A DNA stretch of 64,000 nucleotides from an uncultured Prevotella sp. (GTDB lineage: Bacteria > Bacteroidota > Bacteroidia > Bacteroidales > Bacteroidaceae), in contig CAKPZJ010000004.1 in NCBI GenBank assembly GCA_934204655.1, forward strand, positions 1-64,000. The letters run 5' to 3'. A program made the position numbers and the translations under genes. How positions within the stretch are numbered: position 1 is the first letter of the stretch; each line of letters starts with the position of its first letter. The notes under the pieces are model-generated. The model did not search any database, was not told where the DNA came from, and saw nothing but the letters and a program-made list of their open reading frames with translations. Positions 1 through 8,358 of this stretch are shown here, piece after piece.

Positions 1-104
1 CAACTGCCACAACCACTTGAAACTCAAAACAAAAGCCCAAATCTGCTATTTTTTGCTTTTTTAGTCATTCTTTTTCATCAGAAAGCAAAAAAACTCGTTT
101 TTCC

Positions 105-135
105 TTGTTTTATAATATATAATATCGTATCTTTG
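105..135 (+). promoter_or_regulatory. Bacteroidetes-type promoter
   Basis: A TTG at 105-107 is followed after 20 bp by TATCTTTG at 128-135, matching the Bacteroidetes sigma-ABfr consensus (TTTG, 19-21 bp, TAnnTTTG). Transcription would begin near 142. It points toward the small ORF at 178 and, further down, the protease-serpin pair. Confidence 0.55.
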
Positions 136-177
136 CGCATGATAACTTGTAATAGTGTAATTTTCATTGAGTTAGTT

Positions 178-300
178 ATGGCTACCTTGATGTCCATATT
201 GTCAGTCTACGCGGTTTCCCTTGCTTTCTTCTACGGGCGAATGGCAAGGCCGGATTATTTAGCGCTTATCTATAAACTATTAAATAACACCAACCATTAA
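178..300 (+). CDS. possible small membrane peptide (41 aa)
   Basis: An open frame runs from an ATG at 139 to a TAA at 300. The 139 start would precede the expected transcription start of the 105-135 promoter, so the ATG at 178 (41 residues) is chosen. The peptide has a hydrophobic stretch of about 20 residues, then a basic segment and a polar tail, as in single-span small membrane proteins. No ribosome site is obvious and no family is recognised. It may be chance, because the region is AT-rich. The rest of 301-440 shows no gene. Confidence 0.25.
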   Translation: MATLMSILSVYAVSLAFFYGRMARPDYLALIYKLLNNTNH

Positions 301-440
301 TTATTAACCTCAAAAACCACAATCAGCCATTGGCCTTACTTAATGGGTAATGAGCCACAAAGAATCTTTCAGACCTTACTGACTAAAGGGGAGGAAACCA
401 AAAATCCAAAAGAGTAGGCCCGCAAAGAACTAAAAACCCA

Positions 441-1853
441 ATGAAAAAAAACTTTTTTTTGCTTTCTACGGTAGTAGCATTGTTTGCATCCTGTAGCAAT
501 ACGTTAACAGACATGATGGATGATGCGAGTTTGCATGAGGCACGACTTCAAAAAGCAAAAGCGTTTGTAGCTAAGCAGCAGTTTAAGATTGCGGTTACTC
601 CTGTTAGTAATCAGACATTGCGGCAAACGTTTAAGGTAACACCTGTTGAGTTGCAGTCGTTGTTGTCAAGCAGACAAGTAACACGGACATCCACGCCCAC
701 AGTGTCTCTTATAGAACCTGTGGTATATCAAAATGACACTATTATGTATTTGGTAAGTTTCCAAAAAGGCTGGAGGTTGTACTCTGTTGATAAGCGTATG
801 CCTACTGTCTTGGCGGAAAATTATGTGGAAACAGGAAAACGGGCTGCGGATATTCTAAATAATAAAGCCATATCTTTTTGGATCTCTGACATTGCAGGGC
901 AAACTAATTATTTGAAGAATACTGATGAGTATGATGAACAATCTGAAAGTTTGCAGCAATGGGCCGTGCAAGGACGTGGCATTAGGCGTATTCCCTATCA
1001 ACCTGTTCCTGGCGAATATATATATGTCGGTCGAGAGGCTGTAAGTCGGACTACTTACTACACTCCCCATGTTACCAAAACATTATGGCATGGTGGAGAA
1101 CCGTTTAATGCATATTGTCCTACGCTGTCTGTTGATGGCACACAGCGTTGTAATGCAGGCTGCGTAGCTGTTTCTGTAAGTCAGTATTTATATTTCTTAC
1201 AGGATAAATTGGGCTATTCGTTCAGTATGCCTAATTTAGGTTCTTGCCTGGGTTCTTGTAGGGAAGACTACGTGCAGAGTTTTACCCGATTTAAGTCTTG
1301 GAACTTAAACGAATTGCCTCTAACAGATGATGTGAACTTGTACTCTGCTGAGCAATTTGATAAGGCTGCCCTTACTATTGGCTATGTGGGTAAGCAGGTC
1401 TCTATGAAATATAGAGTAGATGGCTCAAGCGCTGTTTATACAGATGCGGCAGCTTTTCTTAATAGTATTGGTGTTAAAGGTGAGTTTATGGACATAGGTT
1501 ATGGTAGTATAGATAACACGCTGATAAATTTGAAACACCCTGTATTGGCTCGTGGAGTAAGCGAGAGAATTTCAGGTCATATGTTTTTGATAGATGGGGC
1601 TAAATATGACCTTGTAGAATATGAGGACGTATGGCGTTTCCTGGAAGATACTACTTTCTACGACCCGGACCGTTATGGGGTAATCTTACGTGAAAAGTCG
1701 GGAACTCAAAAGGAAAATTATGGGTATCAATGTAATTTTGGATGGAACTTGGGTGAGGCTCCGTATAAGAGTGATGCCGACGATACGTACTATGTGATAT
1801 CAAATCTAAATGGCTATACTATGCAAAAAAAATATTTCAGACGCGAAGATTAA
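441..1853 (+). CDS. C10 family (streptopain-like) cysteine protease, lipoprotein
   Basis: This 470-residue secreted papain-fold peptidase resembles SpeB and Prevotella interpain. It has a lipoprotein signal with Cys18 after LFAS. A pro-region follows to about residue 200, including a segment like the SpeB pro-domain (GWRLYSVDKRMPTVLAEN). The catalytic domain shows a Cys241 motif (RCNAGCVAVSVSQ), His380 (SGHMFLIDGAKYD) and the Asn/Trp region NFGWNLG near 432-438. All key residues look intact, so it is probably an active zymogen. The gene is clearly more AT-rich than the downstream serpin and most of the window, which suggests separate acquisition. The serpin starts 26 bp after the stop, implying cotranscription. 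Family assignment is from motifs; the substrate is unknown. Confidence 0.85.
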   Translation: MKKNFFLLSTVVALFASCSNTLTDMMDDASLHEARLQKAKAFVAKQQFKIAVTPVSNQTLRQTFKVTPVELQSLLSSRQVTRTSTPTVSLIEPVVYQNDTIMYLVSFQKGWRLYSVDKRMPTVLAENYVETGKRAADILNNKAISFWISDIAGQTNYLKNTDEYDEQSESLQQWAVQGRGIRRIPYQPVPGEYIYVGREAVSRTTYYTPHVTKTLWHGGEPFNAYCPTLSVDGTQRCNAGCVAVSVSQYLYFLQDKLGYSFSMPNLGSCLGSCREDYVQSFTRFKSWNLNELPLTDDVNLYSAEQFDKAALTIGYVGKQVSMKYRVDGSSAVYTDAAAFLNSIGVKGEFMDIGYGSIDNTLINLKHPVLARGVSERISGHMFLIDGAKYDLVEYEDVWRFLEDTTFYDPDRYGVILREKSGTQKENYGYQCNFGWNLGEAPYKSDADDTYYVISNLNGYTMQKKYFRRED

Positions 1854-1879
1854 TATTAACCAACAAAAAATAATGAATT

Positions 1880-3115
1880 ATGAGAAAGAATGTTATTAAG
1901 GTAGCGTTGTTGACCCTATTGGTGTTAATGACAGGTTGCTCTAACGACAACCAGGTGGCCGACCCCACTAACGAGGGCGACCTGAAGCCCATACCCGCGG
2001 CTTACAGCAAAGTGCAGCACACCCCCTATGCCCAGCAGAGCAACGTCTTGGCCAACAAGTTGCTGACGGTGCTGTCGGCACAAGCCGGAAACGAAGGCAA
2101 GAACCTGTGTGTGGCCCCTGTGAGTATGCAGTACATGCTGTCTATGTTTGCCAATGGTGCCACGGGCCGCTTGCAGCAGGAGATGGTTAGCGCCATGGGC
2201 TATGAGGACATCAATAAGCTGAACGAGGACAACTTGGCTATGCTGAACAAGCTCGCTCAGGACGACGAGTATGTCACCGCGTCGCTCTGCAACAGCATCT
2301 GGCTGAACCAGGGCAATGACTTCAAGCCCGCGTATAAGGATGCCATACAGAAGTATTACAGGGCCACTATGGAGCGGGTAGATATGTGGGACAAGTCGCT
2401 CAAGGCGATACAGCAGATAAACAGCTGGATAGAGGAGAATACAGGCAATGCGGTCAAGAGCGACGACTTCTATATCACTAAAACCGACCTGATGGTAGTG
2501 GCCAATGCCAACTACTTTGATGCCAAGTGGGCGGTTCCCTTTGACCCTAAATACACTAAGGATGCCGTCTTTACCAATGCCGATGGCACTACGGCCAACG
2601 TGCCGACGATGAACACGCTCCAGTTTACCAACTATTATGCGGACGACTTGCTGCAAGTGGTTGAGCTCAACTATGGACAGGGCTACTATAGCATGATGAT
2701 AGTGATGCCCCAGAACACCGAGAGCCTGGATGCCGTGGCTGCCAAGGCCGACTGGTGGGCCTGGCACGGACAGACGATCCATGGCCTTGCTGAGGTTAGC
2801 CTGCCCCGTTTCGCCATTACTACCACTTGGCTGAACATAGCCGACTGCCTGCCGGCCTTAGGCATTAACGGGGCTACGGGCTCTGTATATGACAACCTGA
2901 TAGTCTCTGGCAAGATAGGCATTGACCGGATGATACAGAGCACCGCCATCAAGGTAGACGAGAACGGTACCAAGGTGGCCACCTCGTCGCTCGGCTCGGG
3001 TGGCGACATCGCTCCCCGGACGGTAGAGCTGACCTTTAACAAGCCCTTCGTCTACGCCATCCGCGAAAACACCACCGGTGCCATACTCTTTATGGGCAAG
3101 GTGGTAAAGCTGTAA
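1880..3115 (+). CDS. serpin family protease inhibitor, lipoprotein
   Basis: This 411-residue serpin has a lipoprotein signal (Cys20 after LMTG), so it is probably surface- or periplasm-anchored. The C-terminal serpin signature is clear: FNKPFVYAIRENTTGAILFMGKV. The reactive-centre loop lies at about 361-385. It begins with a hinge-like DENGTKVATSS, which has the small residues needed for loop insertion, so an inhibitory serpin is likely. The P1 residue cannot be fixed by eye; Ala378, Ile377 and Arg380 are candidates. Its target is plausibly a papain-like or trypsin-like enzyme, since the Tannerella serpin miropin inhibits both classes. It follows the C10 protease by 26 bp but has the GC-rich composition of the rest of the window. 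Confidence 0.9.
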   Translation: MRKNVIKVALLTLLVLMTGCSNDNQVADPTNEGDLKPIPAAYSKVQHTPYAQQSNVLANKLLTVLSAQAGNEGKNLCVAPVSMQYMLSMFANGATGRLQQEMVSAMGYEDINKLNEDNLAMLNKLAQDDEYVTASLCNSIWLNQGNDFKPAYKDAIQKYYRATMERVDMWDKSLKAIQQINSWIEENTGNAVKSDDFYITKTDLMVVANANYFDAKWAVPFDPKYTKDAVFTNADGTTANVPTMNTLQFTNYYADDLLQVVELNYGQGYYSMMIVMPQNTESLDAVAAKADWWAWHGQTIHGLAEVSLPRFAITTTWLNIADCLPALGINGATGSVYDNLIVSGKIGIDRMIQSTAIKVDENGTKVATSSLGSGGDIAPRTVELTFNKPFVYAIRENTTGAILFMGKVVKL

Positions 3116-3972
3116 ACGGTTGTTATAGGCGTGTACGGCTCTAAGAGGGGCCCCGTTGCCAGTGGGTTGGCAGTGGGACCCTTTGCTGTATGTGGGCGTT
3201 CCCGCGGCCGTAGCTGGGCCGGCCATGGCGCGCCAGCTTACAGATTGTAACTGTATATTTATGCAGTCTGGTCGCCCTGTGGTTCTCTTTCGTGGCCCTC
3301 AGAATGGGCACAGAGATGCCCGGAGCATGGGCGGTGCCTCGGATGGCCATTTCTGAGCCCGTTTCAGCACCGTCTTGCCACCTGTGAAAAGCATCTTTAC
3401 GCGCCTAATGACGGTCTTTAGCCGCGCCGCGACCATCATTAGCTTTCTGAAGGTCGGTCGCAGGGGCGGGAAAAGGACTGGTAAAACCTGTGAAACGAGC
3501 TATGAAAATAGCGGAAATCGCCCCTCGTATAGCGTGCAACGCTTTCGGCCGGGCCTGAAAATCTCCCCAATGAGTTGAAAATCCCTCTGAAAATGGCTGT
3601 GGTGGGCCCCGATACTTCTGTCGGTGAAACCCCAAATGTGCAAAAGAGGCTTTTGACGCGCGGGCAGAAATGTATAAATATACAGCTACGACTCGGGTGT
3701 CTGCATAAATATACAGTTGCGTCGGGCCGTGTGCTTACAATCTGTAAGCAGTCCCTGCGGCCCTCGGCGGTAGCGACCTCGGACTGATAAGACGAACTCC
3801 CGGTGGGGCGGTTGGTGACCAATGGAAACGCCCGAGGGCGCGTTGGCTAACTTTTTGATTATAAAAAATGGCATTTACGGCCATTAGCTTAACTTTTTTA
3901 CGTACCTTTGTAATCGTTTGCATCACCATGGTTCGGCCAGGTGTACTCAACACGACTAAAATACCTTTAAAC
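3116..3972 (+). other. 857-bp non-coding stretch
   Basis: No convincing gene is present. Open frames occur on both strands but lack recognisable domains and overlap each other. The stretch holds several palindromes (listed separately) and a TACCTTTG box at 3903-3910 that may drive the MFS transporter. Confidence 0.5.
3237..3748. repeat. inverted pair of palindrome clusters
   Basis: CTTACAGATTGTAA at 3237-3250 plus CTGTATATTTATGCAG at 3251-3266 reappear inverted as CTGCATAAATATACAG at 3701-3716 and TTACAATCTGTAAG at 3735-3748. A third related palindrome, TGTATAAATATACA, lies near 3671-3684. The motifs themselves have dyad symmetry (TTACA-nnn-TGTAA), like operators. The two clusters are arranged head-to-head about 450 bp apart. 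Confidence 0.6.
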
Positions 3973-5421
3973 ATGAACGTAATACAAACTACCAAAAAGA
4001 CCAACTTCCGTTGGGTAATCTGTGCGATGCTCTTCTTCGCCACAACCGTTAACTACCTGGACCGCCAGGCCCTCTCGCTTACGTGGAAGGACTTCATCGC
4101 TCCCGAGTTTCACTGGACTAACGCCGACTACGGTAACATTGCCGCGGCCTTCTCTATCATGTACGCCATAGCCAACTTCTTCTCGGGTCGTATCATCGAC
4201 TGGCTGGGCACCCGCAAGGGCTACCTGTGGGCCATCGGTGTGTGGTCGGCCGGCGCCTGTCTGCATGCGCTGTGTGGCTGGGCCACCGAGGAGTACGTAG
4301 GACTGGGCGACGCTGCCCAGATGGTGGGCGCTGCCGGTGATGTGGCCGCCACAGTGTCTATGGTCAGCGTGTGGTTCTTCTTAGCGGCCCGCGTGGTGCT
4401 GGCCGCCGGCGAGTCGGGCAACTTCCCCGCAGCCGTCAAGGTTACCGCCGAGTACTTCCCTAAGAAAGACAGGGCTTATGCCACCGCCATATTCAATGCC
4501 GGGTCGACCATCGGTGCCCTCATAGCTCCCCTGTGTATCCCCAATCTGGCCAGCTACTTCAAGAGCATCGGCGTGGGCAACGGCTGGGAGATGGCCTTTG
4601 TGGTTATCGGTCTGTTAGGTTTCATCTGGATGGGCGTGTGGATCTTTGTGTACAAGCCTATGCAGGCCAACAAGCTGGTCAACGCTGCCGAGCGTGCCTA
4701 CATACTCCAGGACAGCCAGGACGACGACGAGGCTGGGGCCAAGGAGGCTCCCAAGATGAGCATCATGCAGTGCCTGAAGCTGCGGCAGACCTGGGCCATC
4801 CTGCTGGGTAAGTTTCTTACCGACGGAGTGTGGTGGTTCTTCCTGTTCTGGACTCCAGCTTACATCAGCGATGTGTATGGCTACACCTCTGACACCTCGA
4901 TGGCCCAGATGCTTATGTTTGTACTCTACGCCATTACCATGCTGTCGCTCTATGGCGGCAAGCTGCCTACCATATTCATTAACCGCACCGGGGGCAACGC
5001 CTACACCTGCCGTATGAAGGCCATGCTTATCTTTGCGCTGTTCCCCCTGTTGGGCCTGGTGGCTCAGACACTCGGTGCCTACTCATGCTGGCTCACCATC
5101 ATCATTATCGGTATTGTGGGAGCCGCTCACCAGTCGTGGTCGGCCAACCTGTTCTCTGTAGGTAGCGACCTTTTCCCCAAGTCGGCCGTGGCCACCATTA
5201 CCGGTATCAACGGTATGGCCGGCGGTCTCAGTTCGTTCCTCATCAACTACCTGTCGGGCCATCTGCTCGATCATGTCGATGCCGCCCAGACGGTGTTCTG
5301 CGGATTTGTAGGTAAGGAGGCCGGTTACTTTATGATATTCTGCTACTGCTCAGTGGCCTATCTGGCTGGCTGGACGGTTATGAAGATACTCGTGCCGCGC
5401 TACATGCCGGTCAAGGAGTAA
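3973..5421 (+). CDS. MFS transporter, ExuT (hexuronate)-like
   Basis: This is a 482-residue major facilitator with about 12 hydrophobic segments. Features of the anion:cation symporter/ExuT branch include VNYLDRQALSL in helix 1, GRIIDWLGTRKGY in the 2-3 loop and AAGESGNFPAAVKVTAEYFPKKDRA in helix 4. It probably imports an organic anion such as a hexuronate. The open frame extends upstream to 3868, but the start at 3973 (MNVIQTTKKT) is preferred because it gives the usual N-terminus and lies downstream of the TACCTTTG box at 3903-3910. It stands alone with a stem-loop after it. The substrate is inferred. Confidence 0.8.
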   Translation: MNVIQTTKKTNFRWVICAMLFFATTVNYLDRQALSLTWKDFIAPEFHWTNADYGNIAAAFSIMYAIANFFSGRIIDWLGTRKGYLWAIGVWSAGACLHALCGWATEEYVGLGDAAQMVGAAGDVAATVSMVSVWFFLAARVVLAAGESGNFPAAVKVTAEYFPKKDRAYATAIFNAGSTIGALIAPLCIPNLASYFKSIGVGNGWEMAFVVIGLLGFIWMGVWIFVYKPMQANKLVNAAERAYILQDSQDDDEAGAKEAPKMSIMQCLKLRQTWAILLGKFLTDGVWWFFLFWTPAYISDVYGYTSDTSMAQMLMFVLYAITMLSLYGGKLPTIFINRTGGNAYTCRMKAMLIFALFPLLGLVAQTLGAYSCWLTIIIIGIVGAAHQSWSANLFSVGSDLFPKSAVATITGINGMAGGLSSFLINYLSGHLLDHVDAAQTVFCGFVGKEAGYFMIFCYCSVAYLAGWTVMKILVPRYMPVKE

Positions 5422-5441
5422 GCCGCGGGTCGGTTCGTGCT

Positions 5442-5498
5442 CTATGAAAATAGCCGTAGGCGTTATCACCAGCATAACGTCTACGGCTATATTCATAG
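5442..5498. terminator. long stem-loop after MFS gene
   Basis: Arms 5442-5466 and 5474-5498 are inverted repeats of about 25 bp with a short loop and few mismatches, 20 bp past the MFS stop. There is no strong T-run. The left arm contains TAGCCGTAGGCGTTATC, a core also found inside the large repeat elements at 42 and 51 kb. Confidence 0.5.
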
Positions 5499-5615
5499 CT
5501 GGCCACCATCGCCCAGTCCTTCTGGTTGACTCCCGGTGCTCGGCTTGTGTGCTTTCTCGTTAGCAGCACGGTCTCTCTTCCCCGGGCTGCCTCTTCTGGG
5601 CTCTGCCCATAACAA

Positions 5616-5658
5616 GATAGCGCCCTCTTCACGGCCTTGGCCGGAAGAGGGCGCTATC
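5616..5658. terminator. 15-bp stem-loop, likely terminator
   Basis: GATAGCGCCCTCTTC at 5616-5630 pairs perfectly with 5644-5658 around a 13-nt loop. It lies 3' of the minus-strand DUF3127 gene and also downstream of the MFS gene, so it may serve both directions. Confidence 0.55.
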
Positions 5659-5703
5659 GCTATATAGCTAATGGTGTATTTCGCTCTGCTGTACCCCACA
5701 GAG

Positions 5704-6102
5704 TTAGAAGGGCAGGTCGTCAGAACTGTTCTGGTCGTCCTGCTTGGGAGGGAACGGGGCCTCGGCGGCGGGGGCGGCCGTGGGCGCTGCTGCTGCAGCT
5801 ACGGGCGGAATGGGGGCTGCGGGTTGGGCGGAAACGCGGTCGACTTTCCATGCGCGGATTTGATTGAACCATCGCCCATTCCATGGACGTGCATTGATAT
5901 CAAAAGACACCATTAATTCTTCTCCAGGCTGAATGTTGAACTGTTGTATTTTATCTGCGCCAAAAACTTCGAAGCACAGACGGCGAGGGTACTGGTCATG
6001 GGTTTCTAAAACATACTCCTGAACTTTCCATTCGTTATTTGTCGTTTTTGAAACGCCGCCACGTTCTGGCAGTACTTCGATTATTTTTCCTTGTAATTCC
6101 AT
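5704..6102 (-). CDS. DUF3127 protein, OB-fold with SSB-like tail
   Basis: This 132-residue protein begins MELQGKIIEVLPERGG and matches the Bacteroidetes DUF3127 family, an OB-fold-like domain of about 90 residues. A Pro/Ala-rich linker follows (about 95-118). The tail is QDDQNSSDDLPF. The acidic tip ending in Pro-Phe is what SSB proteins use to bind partner enzymes, so a single-strand DNA binding role is a reasonable inference. It is transcribed divergently from dnaN across a 163-bp gap. It is not a canonical SSB; DNA binding is not proven by sequence. Confidence 0.8.
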   Translation of the reverse strand: MELQGKIIEVLPERGGVSKTTNNEWKVQEYVLETHDQYPRRLCFEVFGADKIQQFNIQPGEELMVSFDINARPWNGRWFNQIRAWKVDRVSAQPAAPIPPVAAAAAPTAAPAAEAPFPPKQDDQNSSDDLPF

Positions 6103-6195
6103 CTTTATAATTTGTATTTATATGTTTTCGGTTTGTATTTACATCCGCGAAATTAATAAAAAATGTCTTAAACGCGAAAATTTTCGGTTTATTTT

Positions 6196-6226
6196 TTGCT
6201 GTGCATCTCCCTTTTTTGTATTTTTG
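6196..6226 (+). promoter_or_regulatory. dnaN promoter
   Basis: TTG at 6196-6198, a 20-bp spacer, then TATTTTTG at 6219-6226, 39 bp before the dnaN start. Confidence 0.6.
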
Positions 6227-6265
6227 TAGTTACAATAATATTAATGTAATCAAAACCGCATAAGC

Positions 6266-7396
6266 ATGGAATTTACCTTATCGAGCACCGCCCTTAGCAG
6301 TCGCCTGCAGACGCTGGCCAAGGTTATAAGCGGCAAGAACTCTCTACCCATACTGGATAGTTTTCTGTTCAATGTGAACAATGGCCAGCTGACACTGACC
6401 ACCTCGGACAGCGAGAATATGATGCAGACATCCCTGACCCTGGACAGCCAGGAGGGAGAGGGCTCCTTTGCCCTGCAGAGCCAGACTATACTTGATGCCA
6501 TGCGCGAACTGCCCGAGCAGCCGCTTCGCTTCAGCGTAGACCTGGCCCAGGCCACCATCACCATATCTTATCAGGGGGGCGAGTACAACTTTACCACGCT
6601 CAACGCCGACGAATATCCGCGTATGCAGCCCATGCCCGAGAGCGTAAATGTGATAACCATCGATGCCGGGGTACTGGCCAGCAGTCTGAACCGTTCTATC
6701 TTTGCCACCGCGCAGGACGAGCTGCGCCCCGTGATGAACGGTATCTACTTCGACCTTACCCCCGATGCCTTGGCCATCGTGGCCAGCGACGGCCATAAGC
6801 TGGTTCGCAACAAGAACTTTACCATCAAGAGCGAAACACCGGCCTCGTTTATCCTGCCCAAGAAACCGGCTAACCTGCTGAAGAACATCTTAGGCAAGGA
6901 TGGTGGCGACGTGGTCATCAAGTTTGACGAGCGCAACGCTGAGATACACTTTGCCGATGGGCTGCTCGTCTGCCGTCTTATAGAGGGCCGTTACCCTAAC
7001 TATAACTCGGTCATCCCCCAGTCTAACCCTAACCAGCTCACCATAGACCGCCGACTGCTGCTCAGCGCGTTGCGCCGTGTACTGCCCTTCGGAAGCAAGA
7101 GCAGTCAGCTGGTCAAGTTCAAGTTGGCCGCCGGGAGCCTCGAGCTCTCATCAGAGGATATAGACTACGCCACCAAGGCCCACGAGACACTGGCCTGCGA
7201 CTATGCCGGCCAGAACATGAGCATCGGTTTCAAGGGTAGCTCGCTTACGGAGATACTGAGCAACCTGGATGGCGATCAAGTTAACATCGAACTGGCCGAC
7301 CCCAGCCGTGCCGGCATCATCGTGCCTGCTGAGCAGCCTGAGAATGAGGATGTACTGATGTTGCTGATGCCTATGCTGCTGAGCGACCAGAACTGA
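6266..7396 (+). CDS. dnaN: DNA polymerase III beta subunit (sliding clamp)
   Basis: The 376-residue protein has the normal length of a bacterial beta clamp with three repeated domains. It starts MEFTLSSTALSSRLQTLAKVI and ends in the typical PMLLSDQN-like tail (consensus PMR/ML). The clamp encircles DNA and tethers polymerase III and other replication or repair proteins. It is first in a run with the exonuclease, DUF4835 and recN, all on plus with short gaps. The identification is secure from overall sequence character. Confidence 0.95.
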   Translation: MEFTLSSTALSSRLQTLAKVISGKNSLPILDSFLFNVNNGQLTLTTSDSENMMQTSLTLDSQEGEGSFALQSQTILDAMRELPEQPLRFSVDLAQATITISYQGGEYNFTTLNADEYPRMQPMPESVNVITIDAGVLASSLNRSIFATAQDELRPVMNGIYFDLTPDALAIVASDGHKLVRNKNFTIKSETPASFILPKKPANLLKNILGKDGGDVVIKFDERNAEIHFADGLLVCRLIEGRYPNYNSVIPQSNPNQLTIDRRLLLSALRRVLPFGSKSSQLVKFKLAAGSLELSSEDIDYATKAHETLACDYAGQNMSIGFKGSSLTEILSNLDGDQVNIELADPSRAGIIVPAEQPENEDVLMLLMPMLLSDQN

Positions 7397-7435
7397 TGGT
7401 GGCAGGTGTAGTAATGACGATAAAAGGATAAGACA

Positions 7436-8290
7436 TTGAAACTGAATTTGACAAAGCCCCTGATAGTCTTCGACCTGGAGACCACAGGGCTTGACTTGGT
7501 TAATGACCGTATCATACAGGTGTCGTACATCAAGGTGATGCCCGATGGACGCGAGGAGCGTAAGAGCCTATACGTAAACCCCGGCAAGGAGATTCCGGCC
7601 GAGGTGGTGGCCCTTACGGGTATTACCAACGAGATGGTACACGATGCCCCTACCTTTAAACAGGTGGCTGCCCAGTTGCAGCAGACCTTTGCCGGCTGCG
7701 ACTTTGCCGGCTTCAACTCTAACAACTTTGACATCCCCATGCTGGCCGAGGAGTTCCTGCGTGCCGGAGTGGAGATGGACTTCTCCAAGGCTCGGCTGAT
7801 AGATGCCCATACCATCTTCTGCAAGATGGAGCGACGCAGTCTGGCTGCTGCGTACAAGTTCTACTGCGGCCACAAGATGGAGGAGGACTTTACCGCGCAC
7901 CGTGCCGACCAGGATACCGAGGCTACCTATCGGGTGCTGATGGCTCAGCTGGACCGGTACGACCCCGCTACGGCCGAGGAGCCCGACCGCGCGCTGCCCA
8001 ATGACATGGACGCGCTGGCCGATTTCTCTAAGTCTAATGACAATGTAGACTTTGCCGGCCGTATCGTATGGAAGGAGATGACCGATGGCAACGGCCAAAC
8101 GCTGGTAGATGCTGACGGCAACCCGCGCAAGCAGGAGGTGTTCAACTTTGGTAAGTACAAGGGGTGGGCCGTACGCGACGTGCTGCGCCGCGACCCGGGT
8201 TACTACAGTTGGATGCTCTCGGCCGACTTTACCAACAACACCAAGCAGGTGCTGACGCGGATACGGCTGCGCGAGATGAAAACCAAGTAA
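7436..8290 (+). CDS. 3'-5' exonuclease, DnaQ-like, with C-terminal extension
   Basis: This 284-residue DEDDh exonuclease has Exo I VFDLETTGLD (residues 9-18), Exo II GFNSNNFDIPML (about 97-108) and Exo III HRADQDTEA (about 155-163), so all acidic residues and the His are present. The C-terminus (about 235-284) carries FNFGKYKGWAVRDVLRRDPGYYSWML, the DUF3820-like module of Bacteroidetes DnaQ paralogues. The start is a TTG at 7436; the nearby ATG at 7414 is out of frame and stops at once. It lies 39 bp after dnaN and may proofread or act in repair. Confidence 0.88.
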   Translation: MKLNLTKPLIVFDLETTGLDLVNDRIIQVSYIKVMPDGREERKSLYVNPGKEIPAEVVALTGITNEMVHDAPTFKQVAAQLQQTFAGCDFAGFNSNNFDIPMLAEEFLRAGVEMDFSKARLIDAHTIFCKMERRSLAAAYKFYCGHKMEEDFTAHRADQDTEATYRVLMAQLDRYDPATAEEPDRALPNDMDALADFSKSNDNVDFAGRIVWKEMTDGNGQTLVDADGNPRKQEVFNFGKYKGWAVRDVLRRDPGYYSWMLSADFTNNTKQVLTRIRLREMKTK

Positions 8291-8358
8291 CCGGGCTGAT
8301 GGTCGCTGCATGGTACATGGCTAACAGGTTGGACCGGCAGACCCGCGCGTCTGTCGCT

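Noticed and set aside
3670-3716. ArgR (ARG box) regulation
   Set aside because: The dyads resemble ARG boxes, but no arginine gene is adjacent and the family consensus in this group is unknown to me, so I list only the palindromes.
3439-3822. 127-codon minus frame in the gap before the MFS gene
   Set aside because: No domain; overlaps other equally open frames and the palindromes, so it looks like a translated non-coding repeat.
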